This document shows positions 48,331-61,800 of a stretch of 64,000 nucleotides of DNA, piece by piece. A program made the position numbers and the translations under genes. This stretch comes from Pseudorasbora parva. Taxonomy: Eukaryota > Chordata > Actinopteri > Cypriniformes > Gobionidae. The notes below the pieces were generated by a model. The model saw only the letters and a list, made by a program, of their open reading frames with translations. It was not told where the DNA came from and did not search any database. Where the stretch lies: assembly GCF_024679245.1 (NCBI RefSeq), contig NC_090172.1:4617446-4681445 (forward strand), read 5' to 3'. Position 1 is the stretch's first letter, and each line of letters opens with the position of its first letter.

Positions 48331-50042
48331 TAGGGCTGGGTACCACCCGGTGCTAATATAGAACCGGTAGCTATATAACCGGTATGTACTGGACCGAATC
48401 CGAACGCAGATTTCGGTTCCTCGTTTCGGTGCCATCAAATGTGCTCTCGCGCTTTGGCTGACGCTGAGCCAGAGACACACATACAAACACACACACACAC
48501 ACAGTGCTCGTCACATCACAATGATTCAGTGTTTTCAACCAAATCATGTTCATTTTAGGTTTCAGACATTTAAATGCACATGTAGCTGCAAAAACACACT
48601 GATGTCTATGGAAGTGGGCAATAACAATCCTTTCTGACAGTTATAATTTGCCTGTTTTATTTATAACGTTTTTATTTATTATATCAATAACTATATAGTT
48701 TACTCTAGTCTTCTCCGAGTTACTTTCATGTGTTTCGTGAGACGAGGATGAATTTACGTGATATAAATCCGACAGATCCGATTCTCTGAGGCGCAAACTA
48801 ACATGGCGGCGCCGGTCGCGCATTATAGATCAACTAACATGATCATTATGGCAAAACACATTCACTAACACAAATTTGAAAATCAGAATATCAGATAGCT
48901 CATAACATAGGTAACAAGTTTGTGAATATTTTGAATTTAAAAAAATGAAAAACAAATAATAACCAATACAGCTGAGCTCTGAGCTGTCATACAGCGCTTT
49001 TGCGGCTGCTGTGTGTCATGTGATGTGAGAAGTTGCCATGGAAACAATAAGGCGATGCGTTATAAGCCAGAGAATATGGTCATATTAATGCTAAATAATG
49101 CTGAACTGAAGCTGGTTTGTAGCAGACCAAGACTACAGACTACTTTGCTGTTATTAGTGCTGTAATATCACTAGTATTAGTGCTGTTCTTTAGTGTTAAA
49201 TTATGCCTATTGTAGTTGGGTTAGGTGGCTTTAGCTTTTATTGGGAATTTAAGTAAATTGTGTTTTGTATCTAATTATATATTTAAGTATACTTTAAACT
49301 TTTAATAAATTCTTCAAATGAAAGATTTTTTTGTTTTGTTTAAGCATCGGTTCAGGGACCGCTTAGGCACCGGTGTCATGACAAATCCCGTCCCCCTGTG
49401 AAATCGTGTCCGCTGGTAGCGGTTTTAAATGCCTGATCATAATGTGTTATACATGGTTCTGGACAAGCAATTGTTTAAAAATAAACTATGAATTCATTGC
49501 CATACTAAGTACACACATACACACGGAAAGCATTTATTTAATTTAAAATATGTAATTGATTTCTATGGGAGCAAAAACATGTTCTGAATTATTTTGACTG
49601 ATAGACTAAGTACCAATACAAAATCATGACAGTAATGTACCTATAATGTAAATAATAAAGAATAAAATAAAAATAAAACAGCAATATACAGAACAGGTGC
49701 ACAAAATAAATAGATTATATATGAGATATGTGTATATATCTTATATTAGCCCTTATAGCTTCAGTTATATACTACTAGTATATGAAACATATGATTTGTA
49801 AGACATTAAAGACTACTTTAAGACAATTAAAACAGCAAAAATCAAAACGCGATTTTGTAAGAATTGTAATCAGGCTCTGAACAGATTACCTATTAAAATT
49901 TCTTTCAGCCAATAGAATCGCTGTGGGGGTCCTTGCGGACAGAATTTCACAGGGGGACAGGATTTGTCATGACACCGGGACCGTTTTAAAAGTACCGGTT
50001 TGGCACCAAAACCGAAAAACACCAAAATGATACCCAACCCTA
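48331..50042. mobile_element. hAT-like element next to the Ig3 donor site
   Basis: Left end TAGGGCTGGGTACCACCCGG and the inverse of the right end, TAGGGTTGGGTATCATTTTG. CTTAAACC at 48323-48330 and GTTAAACC at 50043-50050 give an 8-bp duplication with one mismatch. It has no transposase and contains a second element at 49374-49974. Confidence 0.8.
49374..49974. mobile_element. Nested element with about 38-bp near-perfect inverted ends
   Basis: Left end TGTCATGACAAATCCCGTCC continues to GTGTCCGC. The inverse of the right end reads TGTCATGACAAATCCTGTCC and continues to CTGTCCGC. Host sequence GGCACCGG and CCGGGACCG flanks it, consistent with a CCGG-like duplication. The outermost ten bases, TGTCATGACA, are themselves palindromic. 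Non-coding. Confidence 0.82.
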
Positions 50043-51737
50043 GTTAAACCTCACTTATAAAGGACTGGTCAAGTGATCGTAATGTAGTCACACCGTAAAG
50101 CTCTTTCCTCTAGTGATGTTCAGAGGAAGTGTAGTTTCTTCTGTAATTCGATTGCACGGTCCGATCACACTTCAGACATGTTTCCAGAAACCGATATAGG
50201 ATTCTCCGTAATTGCTCAGACTATAGCTTTTGGGTGGGACTTCTACTAAAGCGCGTGAGATTTGATTGTGTGATGATGAAAGGGACGTGAGACTGTTCAG
50301 ACAGGTGTGAAATTACAAAGAATGGAACAGAATCTGGGCCGTAGATTTCATGCAGATGTGTGGTGTGTAATGAGCTTTAGCCATCTGTCTGTCTGCTGAG
50401 AATTGATCCTACACTGTGGCGAGATGAAAGATACTGGGGGAACCAGCCCCTGCTTTCAAACCTTTACTGTGCTTTTGTGCGTGGGAGAGGTATTGTGTTG
50501 GAGCGATAGATATTACAGTAAATCCAACAACTCACAGAAGAGGTGCAAAGCCAAACTCAAACTGATCCAAGTGTCAAACACTCTCTCTGTTCTTCTTTCA
50601 GCGTGGGCTGTTTGCTGATCAGTGTGTTGTTGCAAAGCATTTTTTTATATAATGTGACAAAAATAGGTAAGAAATTTGGTTCTGCTTCAGTGCTCTGAGT
50701 AGTTCACTTCTTCAGCAGAATGTATGGGATATTTTCGATTTCCACAGATAATAATTTCAATGTATCCCTTGTGAAAAAGTATTGAATATGCTCTTAAACC
50801 CAATTGTGCCCAAATTTTTCTGAATGGTTTCATAGTCATGTGAACATGTTCTGCGTTTATTCTGGGGAAATCATATTCGAATGTTCGGCAAATAGTTGCC
50901 AGTGGGCAAATGTGTTATAAGCACCCCTTCAATGTGAATATTTGGTATCTAACTCAAAATAACTGCTTTCAACAGATCAGTCATTATTCATAAACACATT
51001 TATTATGTATAAAAGTCAAAGAACTTTTGAAGCAAATTTTAAAAAACTGCATCTATCTTATAATCTTTTGAATATGAAATAACAATAAACAACAAATCCA
51101 TTTGTCTAAAATTGTTGAGACATAGTCCAGAACAAAGTACAGCCATTAAGTTGCCCCAACAGGGCATTTTGTATCAAAAAGTTAAATGAAAATAAATAAA
51201 TAGAATGACAAAAAAAGACATCTATATAATTAAAAAAAACAAAATAGTCTCAAAGTATTCAATGGCTGACTATAGTATAGGTGATTTCATATAATGATAA
51301 CCTAAACTCATTACTTGTCTGATTTTCCTCATTATAATGGAATCGTAAGCAACTAGTCATAAAATGAATCAGGGTCCTTGACCAATTAATGAAACATACC
51401 CAAACTGGATAAAGAGGCCTCATAATGTTGGCCCTCACAAGACGTAATATGTTTCCCTATCAAATTAAGGTCTACTATACAGCAGAGATGTCAGTTAAAG
51501 GGTTAAGTTATGTTTTAGGTGGGATATTATGAAAGCAAAAAGCACTAAACAAGACCAAAAATCTTGATTGATTAGCCTATTAACACAGTATACCCTATTT
51601 CCCCATGATATATGTACTTACAAGTCATTTGCCCACTGGCAACTATAGTCGCCGCTTGGACTTTTGACTAAGTATACAAAAAAACTATAGATCTGTTGTA
51701 ATATTTGTTTTGTTTGGATGATTCCAGAGACCTCATA

Positions 51738-51843
<106 letters not shown>

Positions 51844-53816
51844 TCCTGCATAGGCATGTCGTTTGTACTCAGAAAACTTTTGCTAACAGGGAGGAAAAAT
51901 GATCAACAAATAAATTAATTCAGACATGACTTTTGTATTCTGATAGCGTTCGATAACAGAGATAAAACATAGTAAACAAATACAATTAGAAATGTCTTTT
52001 GTATAAATAAATACTGCTTATATAATAGTTACTTCTTAATGGGTAATTCTGAAGAGCTAAAGATTTGTTGATCTTGGTTTTATTTTAGTTTGAGCTGTTT
52101 TGCTCCACTTAGATTTATACACAGTTTAACAAATCAGGGTTTAAAAATATAATCATCTCCAAGTCATTCGTTATTGTTCACTATTGTGTTAATATTACAT
52201 TTAATTTTAATTCTTCACCTGTAAATTTTAAGTCAATCCCAAACTAAGCTTTAACTCAGCTTTTAAAGTAATAGAACAACATGTTTAAAGTTAATCTATC
52301 CCAAATGTAAATGTTTTTTTTTTTTTTTTTTTTGGCTCAACAGTCTAATAAAAAAATAAAACTGAATTTAATAATATTTTCCTGTGCTTAAAAACGTATA
52401 AAAGCGCATGCAAGGTACTTAATTATAATTTTAATATTCTTTGGTAATACGCTTTATTTTGGTCTGATTGTTACATGTAGTTACTATATTACTAACTATA
52501 AATTATGCATAATTATATGCAACTAACCCTCAACCAAACCAAACCCTAGCTCTATAGTAAGTACATGTAGTTCATAAATATTACTTAAAATTTATAAATA
52601 CAATGTAACAAAGACACCTCCTTAATTACAAATATATTTAAATGCATTGCATACAAGTATATAGTTTGCCATAAATGTTTCTCGGTACATTCAACAATAC
52701 ACTTTAACCATATTTTAAAGATAACAGATTTTAAATGTACTTAAGTCCTACTTTACTGTCAAAAATTCAACTAATTGCATTTCATATACATTTTATTTAC
52801 ATTTATTTACATTTTAATATATTTTCATTTAATTTCAATGCAATTAAGGATCAGAAAACACCTTTTTTAAAGTATATTTTTCCATAATAAGTATTTTTAT
52901 GATAAAGTGTACTTTTTTCACAAGGAAAAGTACAAAAGGATTGGACATAAAAGCAAAAACACAAAAGTACATTCATATTTATTGCTCCAGATCCAGTCTT
53001 TCGACTTCAGTGGCATGTCAAGCCAGTAAACTTGGTAGGTTTTACACAATACTTGCAAAGTGACCTGAAAGGTATCATGTTCAGGAATTACACTGGAAAC
53101 ACAACCTGAAGTTAATTTGCCTAGAACAGTAGCTTTTGCTGAATAATTCATTTAAGATTCATATTTCTGCTTGTAATCCCTCTGGGATGCTAGTCTTGTT
53201 TACTCCTATTGCAAGTTATTGTTTTATGGCTTGCCAGAATTATTTTCTGTGGTAATCAACATAATGCTATTCATAGAGCAGGTTGCATTGAATCCAGAAC
53301 ATTATTGTGTTCCTGTTTTAAATGGGAAATAAAACTTCCATGTCTTGTTTGCTCAGATTTGAAATGTCAACCACAGTGAGCATGCAGAGGTGTGAGCGGG
53401 TCAGAGCGATCCGGGAACCTCTGTTTGTATTGTACTGTCGGTGAAATGCCCAGAATTGAATTAAACTTTGATAGACTGTCTTTTCTGTGCTACCCAGAAC
53501 ATAAGCGAGTAGCTTGTAGGCTGCTGTTGTTTCCCAGCCTACTCAGAAATGCAGGGTAGATGAATAGAAACAGGAGTGTGTGTTGAGCTTTGACATTGTC
53601 TGTAATATAGCAGGAAACCTGAGACATGCTCATGAATGCAAGTCAGGCGGTGATAAGAGCTGTGTGGTCATTCGAGATGGTTTTATCATCACTAGAATCT
53701 CCATGTAGAATGTATAGGGAACGTAACCGGTCTGTGACCGTGAAACAAACGCTCTGGCTTTATCTTTAGCTTTTCTTCTGTTGTCTCAGCAACATTTCCT
53801 CAAGATCATTTTTTAA

Positions 53817-54276
53817 AGTCAACATTAAATCACAATTGAACATGTTTACTTTCTTAATAGACACTCCTTTATGTGCATGAATCACTATTATTCTAAAAGA
53901 ATATATTCATTAATCAACTTTGACTGACGTCACCTAGGATGTGGGAAAATAATGTTAACCGATTCCCAAAAAGTGTACTTAAAGCGTGGTTTTGGGCCAC
54001 TTTTATAGGTAGTACCTTTCTAAAATCTTGACAATTTTTATTGCAGAAAATAAAGTCTGATGAACATTAATGTAATGTTAATGCAACATGAGCAGTCCTG
54101 CATATTCAACTGCAAACATACGTTTAGATCTGACTCCGTTTTGGTTAAAAAGCCCACTTTTCCCAATCCAGCAAGTTCCTGATAATAAAACCATGTCTTG
54201 CTGTATCACACTAGGAAGGAAGTACATTAGCTTAAGGAAGTAAATAGTTTGTAGTGAATTCTGTTTCGTGTTGACT
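53817..54276. mobile_element. TTAA-flanked element (AGTCAACATTAAATC family)
   Basis: TTAA at 53813-53816 and 54277-54280; ends AGTCAACATTAAATCACAAT and inverse of AGTCAACACGAAACAGAATT. 460 bp, non-coding. Confidence 0.72.
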
Positions 54277-54714
54277 TTAACATGAAAACTGACTTAGGGT
54301 GGTGCTGTGATTGTGCAGCCGATGCAACATTCTTACCGTCCCTAGCCCTGTGTGTGTGTGTACTCCTGGGCTTGAGATAGACTGAGTGATTGAAACATGA
54401 ACCATCTGTCCCGTGTGGAGCTGGCTTGAGCAGGAACCCAGCAGTGTGTGACAAGTGTTTTTCAGCAGGTTGTGTGTGCAGGTCTCAGCACATACTAACA
54501 GCCATTCATCACCTTACCTCTGTCAGTTTGGCTCTGGTGCTGCAACTTATGTTACATATGCTAGATGCAGATATTCTAGAACATCCAGCAATCTGCACTT
54601 TGGCTCAATTTCCCATTATAACTTTGGATGGTGATTGTGAGACATGTATACTGACAATCACAAAAATATTAATCTCCATGAAAATCCATTATGTTTATTT
54701 GTTATTTTTTCCCC

Positions 54715-55610
54715 CTTTGCTCATTGTGTTTGTGCTCGTTGTGCTCCTCAAACTATTCCTGAGCCATTTGTGCTTTGTGGCAGGAGCATTATCTGCTCCC
54801 ATGAAAGGCTGAACATTGTCTGCTGCAACAATGCTTAGGTAGGTGCCAAAGTAACATCCAAATGGATGGCAGCAGGACCCAAGGTTCCCCAGCAGAACAT
54901 TGCCCAAAGCATCACACTGCCTCTGCCGGCTCACCTTCTTCCCATAGTGCATCCTGGGGCCATGTGTTCTCCAGGTAAGCCACGCACACACACCCGGCCA
55001 TCCACATGATGTAAAAGAAAACGGGATTCATCAGACCTGGCCACCTTCTTCCATTGCTCCGTGGTCCAGTTCTGATGCTCACGTGCTACTGTTGGTGCTT
55101 TCGGCGGGGTCAGGGGTCAGCATGGGCTATACCGCCCCCATACGCAACAAACTGAGATGCTCTGTGTATTCTGACACCTTTCTATCAGAACCAGCATTAA
55201 CTTCTGGAGCAGTTTGAGCTCCAGTAGCTCGTCTGTTTGATCGGACCACACGGGCCAGCCTTCTCTCCCCACGGGCATCAATGATGACCCTGTGGCCGGT
55301 GACCATGACTCTGTGGCCGGTTCTCCACTGTTCCTTCCTTGGAGCACTTTTGATAGATACTGACCACTGCAGACCGGGAACAGCCCACAAGAGCTGCAGT
55401 TTTGGAGATGCTCTGACCCAGTCCTCTAGCCATCACAATTTGGCCCTTGTCAAACTCGCTCAAATCCTTACGCTTGCCCATTTTTCCTGCTTCTAACACA
55501 TCGACTTTGAGGACAAAATGTTCACTTGCTGCCTAATATATCCCACCCACTAACAGGAGCCGTGATGAAGAGATAATCAGTGTTATTCACTTCACCTGTC
55601 AGTGATCGGT
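54715..55610 (-). pseudogene. Tc1-like transposase pseudogene
   Basis: Read on the - strand from about 55484, it gives [36 protein letters not shown] and [10 protein letters not shown] (first DNA-binding subdomain), then in another frame [15 protein letters not shown] and NAGSDRKVSEYTEHLSLLRM (second subdomain). VARSDESRF follows, with the first catalytic Asp, then VDGR, GEHMAPGCTMG, GSVMLWAMFCWG and LSIVADNVQPFM. ADNAPATKH near 54760 retains the second Asp. Several frameshifts, an internal deletion and loss of the C-terminal part with the third acidic residue make it inactive. The untranslated leader 55501-55560 matches the copy at 3215. Confidence 0.9.
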
Positions 55611-56173
55611 TTATATCATTTTATAAGTAGTCTGAGTGAAATATATATTTCATCACTGTTCATCATAAACATCACTTAGTCAATATTACGTATGCATTTT
55701 TTGCAATTTAAGGGTATGAATCATGCATATGATGTGTAATGGGATGTGATGTAATGTATGTTATGTGTAATGTGAAATGCTTATTAAATATACAGCATCT
55801 GAGGCTTGTGGTTGTGTGGTATCGCATCGGGCACAACACAGAGCAACAATCCAATTACATCCCAGCAGACGGGCCTGAATCATTCTGCAGCACATTACCG
55901 TGTTATTGAGATCATCTGTGTCATGTTTATCTTCAAGATCAAATAACCTCATTTATTAATGGCAAGCCTTCGGAGGTTTTGCATTCTCCTCAGGCTATTA
56001 AGAGCTACATAATATTTTAGCCGCATCCTGTTGTTTAGGGTTAGGAATCAAAAGCAGCAGATTCTTTTCAAATCGAATCATGTCGTTTTCCGAAGTGATT
56101 AATGGCACTAAAAGACATTTGGAGTGTCATTTCTCCCAAGAAATAAGTGGGGTTTTTTTGCTTCTCTTCTCAG

Positions 56174-56328
56174 CTTCCCCACAGTTCCTGAAGAAACCTT
56201 CTCACATGTATGCTCATGAAGCCACAGACGTCATCTTCGAGTGTGAGGTCACCGGCTCGCCCGCTCCCACCATCAAATGGGTGAAGAACGGAGATGCCGT
56301 CATTCCCAGTGACTATTTCAAGATTATT
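56174..56328 (+). CDS. neo1: Neogenin exon encoding the first half of Ig domain 4
   Basis: This 155-bp exon (phase 1 in, phase 0 out) starts Ig4 with [20 protein letters not shown]. The first cysteine is residue 24 (FECEVTG) and the core Trp residue 36 (IKWVKNGD). The string IPSDYFKII leads directly into the next exon. YAHE and IPSDYFKI are strongly neogenin-like. Acceptor: T-rich tract then CTTCTCTTCTCAG. Donor: ATT|GTAAGT, close to consensus. The split first codon joins G from 48317 with CT to give Ala. Confidence 0.95.
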
Positions 56329-56476
56329 GTAAGTTGTCAGCTCGCTCTACTTGAGTGAGGACATGCTGTTGACCTTTTGACATGATCATTTGTGATACAG
56401 AATGCACTAAAATAGTGAATGCAGATTAATATATATTGTCAAGTTGACAGAAAAGGTCTTGTTTGCCTCTTTACAG
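56329..56476 (+). other. neo1: Short neo1 intron splitting Ig domain 4 (148 bp)
   Basis: GTAAGT donor and TTTGCCTCTTTACAG acceptor, phase 0. It is the only compact intron in the window and shows no repeat. Confidence 0.95.
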
Positions 56477-56597
56477 AAGGAGCATAACTTGCAAGTGCTG
56501 GGACTGGTCAAGTCAGATGAGGGTTTCTATCAGTGTTTAGCTGAGAATGATGTCGGTAATGTGCAGTCCAGTGCTCAGCTCATCATATTGGATCAAG
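56477..56597 (+). CDS. neo1: Neogenin exon encoding the second half of Ig domain 4
   Basis: This 121-bp exon (phase 0 in, phase 1 out) reads [20 protein letters not shown] and on to [10 protein letters not shown] and AQLIIL. The second Ig4 cysteine is residue 72 of the joined domain (GFYQC). [20 protein letters not shown] is close to invariant in vertebrate neogenins, which is the strongest single support for the gene call. Donor G|GTACGT. Joined with 56174-56328 the domain is 276 bp (92 codons). The next expected exon encodes the linker and first fibronectin III domain, which I do not find before the window ends. Confidence 0.96.
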
Positions 56598-56805
56598 GTA
56601 CGTCTAAGAATGGATATTTTTGAAATGTTTTCCCTTTGTAAACCCTACTGGATAATCCAGCTAAAACCAGCTTAAGGTGGTTTAGCTGGTTTAAATGGTT
56701 TCTGGCTGCTCCATGCTGGCCATTTATGATCAGCAGCTAGTCTGGATAGTTTATCAATAGAAATGCAACTACTATGGTTGAGATTGACCTGGAAGACCTT
56801 CTTAA

Positions 56806-58188
56806 AGGTGCCCTAGAATGAAAAATTTAATTAACCTTGCCATGGTGAAATAATCAGAGTTCAGTACATGGAAATCACCTACTGTGAGTCTCGAAAATCA
56901 TTGCCTCCTACTTCTTATGTAAATCTCGTAAATCAAAACCTCCACAGAAAAAAGTGCTTCTCATTCTCAACATAAACCCAACCGTGACGCAAGCGTTGGG
57001 GATCATTTATATGCACGCCCCCAACATTTGCATCTGTCCAAACATGTTCATTGTCAGGCAGAAATGGAGTGAATCATCAGGTACAAGCTGCTCGCATGGA
57101 CACACTTCATGTTCCAGGCTGTTCAGGAGACCTGAGGACTTTACATATCCTTCCCACAGATAAAAAATGTCAACAGTCATAGTTGATGTTTATTATAATC
57201 CGATATCACAACAATTTAATTCAAGATCGTTTGTTTGTTCGGCCCATTTCAAGCAAGCTTCGCTCTGCGTCTTAAACTGAAGAAAGTGGCAACTGTATTC
57301 CTGTAAGCAGTAAGTAGCGATTTATCCACTTATTGACTGTTTAACAATTTCTGATTAAATTGAAAGTTTCTTAGAGAGACCGCATTGTCTAGATAACGCA
57401 AGATGATTACAGTAACAATAGGAAACACCAAGTACCATACCAAACTAAATAGTGTGTCTAATGACAAAGAGTAATATTATTTTGTATTACAAAATACAAC
57501 CGTAGATACTTTGCTTACAGATCGTTCACTCGATCCTTCTAGCAAACGTCACCTTTACCACCGTATAATTTAAAACAATAGTCATTTGACAAGGCTATTC
57601 ATTTTGGAAAAATATAAGTTGAGAACTGAAGTATGGTGTTTCCTATGATGTTTTTGCCTATTTGTATTTCAGATTAGGCTACATCACAGTCGCTGCGTAA
57701 CGTTAGCCTACATTGTGACTAACGTTATATAAACATGCAATATCGTTGAAGAAAAAAGACAGGTCTAAAATGTAGACTGAATGACACACTTTAAGCAGAA
57801 CATCTCAAATGGAGATTGATAAAATGCAGATTACTTGTTTATTGGTGTTTTCAGATCGTCCGTGCGAGAGAGAGAGTTTGCGTGCATATGGTTGCCAGAT
57901 TGGATATGTTTAGGTAAAAACCGGAGTGTATATGGGTTTCTTTTCACAGAAAAGCTCTGTTTGCGGGATTTAATTACTGAAATCTGGCAACCGCACGGAC
58001 ATCTCGCGCGCGGATGATCTGAAAACACCAAATAAAAAAGTAAGCTGCATTTTATCAATCTCCATTCGAGATGTTTTGCTCAAAGTGTCATTCATTCGGT
58101 CTGTGTTGTGTCAGGACGGTCAGGCAGGACTCACAAGCCGCTTCACTGAACAATTTAACGTATTGTTTCAACTCATTCTAGGGCACCT
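56806..58188. mobile_element. TTAA-flanked element (AGGTGCCCTAGAATGA family), copy 2
   Basis: TTAA at 56802-56805 and 58189-58192; ends AGGTGCCCTAGAATGAAAAA and inverse of AGGTGCCCTAGAATGAGTTG. It is in opposite orientation to copy 1 at 24635 and keeps the internal fold-back (GAGATTGATAAAATGCAG near 57811 and CTGCATTTTATCAATCTC near 58046). Non-coding. Confidence 0.87.
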
Positions 58189-58349
58189 TTAATAAAGCTG
58201 GTCAGAGCTGTCAGACCCGGACCAAACCTGCTTTTATGTTCCTGAAAATCAGCTTGACCATCTTAAATTGGTATCACTTGGTTATCACCTTGTGTTTTGA
58301 TTGTACATCTCATTACAAAAGTGTTCATAACATCTCATTATAGTCCTAC

Positions 58350-59646
58350 GGGTGCTCCGATCAGGGTTTTTGGGGCCGATTACAGATCCATGGATGCAGT
58401 ATTGGCCAATAATGAAATAAATATTACAACATGATAAATAGAAGGCTTCAAATAGACCCACTGGCGTTATTTAGCCATTCTTAACAACAAAGGTTTTAAG
58501 TATTAAGAACTTAAGAGATGAGAAAGTATTCATTGATAACTCTTATTTATTGGCAAGCGACATGTTTAACATGTTCCTTACTTAGAGGTGATTAGAAACA
58601 GCTTAAAGCTTAACAAATATAGCTTTCCTGTGAAATACATTATTTAAAAAAATAGTCTTTATCAACAGAAAGTAATCAAAATAACTATAGACCAAGGACC
58701 AGATTTACTAACAGCTTGCGCCAGTGCAAACCCTCATTTGTAGAAGGTTCCCTCTCAGACGCAGTGTATTGGAGGAGAGTATTTAAATCAATCACGCAAG
58801 GGGATTTACTAAGGTTTGCACTCATCAATTTACTGGTGTTTGCGCCATTATTTAAAATGCCGTCGTCTTAAACCAGACGCTAATGGGTAGATTGCGATGG
58901 TCATTATGGAATCTAAATCTCTCTTTGTCTTTTGTTGTTTGACAATAATGACACAGAAGGTAGCCGAAATATTAGGATGCTGTCACTTTAAGACTGAATG
59001 CACGGATCCAATATACAGTTACATATGTGACTTATTTCCCAGTTGTTTATGTTTACTTAAGACATAACCGATGGTGTTTAAGTGAATACTTACCAAGTGG
59101 GGCATTTTGACAAATTTCTGTGTGTTTTAATCTGTTTATGCACGAACCCGAAACTGAAGATTTACTTTGCTCTTTCGTGTTCCCCTCCGTCTAGAAGCAT
59201 GCGCACAGAAAGCCACTCGTGGAACAGTATCTTAATGCATAATTCAATTTTAATAACGCTTTTTATTATCGAGCACGTCCTGCAGGTTAGCAGCAGTAGA
59301 GTGTATTTTATAACACTGATCTAGCTGATTTGAATGTTAAGTTTGGGCTTTTAGGGAGGAAAGAAAGCGCACCACTGTGAAGGAAAGAAATGCACTACAA
59401 GCTCTAGTGTCTTGCTGTCATTGCTGGAGGGTTTCCGTCTGCACTCTCAGCAAAGACATTGCAGATTTATTATCCTTTCAGACACCTGGTAGAACTGCCA
59501 GACCGGTGAATGTAGTGATTACATTTTAGCTGTGCATAAAAAAATGGTCTCATAAGTTTTGCGTTGGCTATTAAAGAGACCACCGATGAAACTACATAAA
59601 GCGATTGTCGGCTGATAACGATCAGCGCCGATCAATTGGAGCACCC
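58350..59646. mobile_element. hAT-like element with GGGTGCTCC ends
   Basis: Left end GGGTGCTCCGATCAGG; inverse of the right end reads GGGTGCTCCAATTGATCGG. GGCCGAT and ATCGG motifs recur near both ends. No convincing 8-bp duplication. About 58690-58870 (AGATTTACTAACAGCTTGCG, GGGGATTTACTAAGGTTTGC) may be a nested repeat. Confidence 0.6.
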
Positions 59647-60715
59647 TTGCATAGAGGTCCATTTAGTTTTACAACCATATCAAAACAATTTTTGTGTACT
59701 ACTAAAAAAAAAACGAAACAAACCGCAGGATTTATCCATGTAGATGATCTTTTTTTAATACTAATTGAAAGTATAGTGGTTAAAACGAGTGTTGGTGTAA
59801 GTCAGGTGCATGATGCCATCTGCTGCAGCTTCCTGTCTGGCAGTGCCACCTGTTCAGTGTGTGTGTGAGCGCTCACGGCCATGTGTGTGTGACAGAACTG
59901 GAGTTTAATGTAAAATGTGAGGTTGCAATGATGTTCTGGATGGTTGCTGGGATATTATTTACTCGGTCAGAAGAGCCATCCGCCGAAGTCTCTGATATTC
60001 TGGTCCCTAGGTCTGCCAGGCAAAACCGTATAGCATGATTTTTAAGATAACATAATATAATATAGGGCTTTGGTCATCTCCCTGTCCTTTAGTATGAGCA
60101 ATAGAAATAGTAATAGCAACTCAATCCAGCAATTTAAATCCAACCATCTACGAGAGCAGCACTGAATTCACAGATTTGTTGTCAAATTTTCACTCCTTTT
60201 CTGTGAAATTAGTATAATTCTGAGATGAAGCCACCGTCTCCTTGAATTCTCTATGGGCCATTGATGTAGTCTATGCGCCTCTTGAATGAAAATGGCCTGT
60301 AAACACTTTATTTTGGCAGACATGTTCTAGTTAAAGCCGCTAGACGGGTCTGATTGGAGGCTTTTTGAAGCCTCACTTCTCGCTGCCATCTGGACTAGCA
60401 CATGGTGAATAGGAAAACACGGTTGCTTATCTTCACTTATTGTTAGAGCTGATTGCTGAGTTTATTAAGTTACAGAGAGGGAGTTTGTGGCACAGTCTGT
60501 GAAACTTGCTCATTATAATTTTTTTTGTAAGGGAATATATGCTCCCATACTCATTAGTGTAATGCAGCATTGTTTTTCCCCTTAGCTTTAGATTTGACAT
60601 GCTGTGAAACTGTAATTGCAGAGATGTTATGTAGATTTGCTCATGATCTTTAGATAAAAAAAAAAAAAACACAGAATTGGTCTGTGGTTGAAAACAAGGA
60701 ATTTATGAATGACAA

Positions 60716-61800
<1,085 letters not shown>

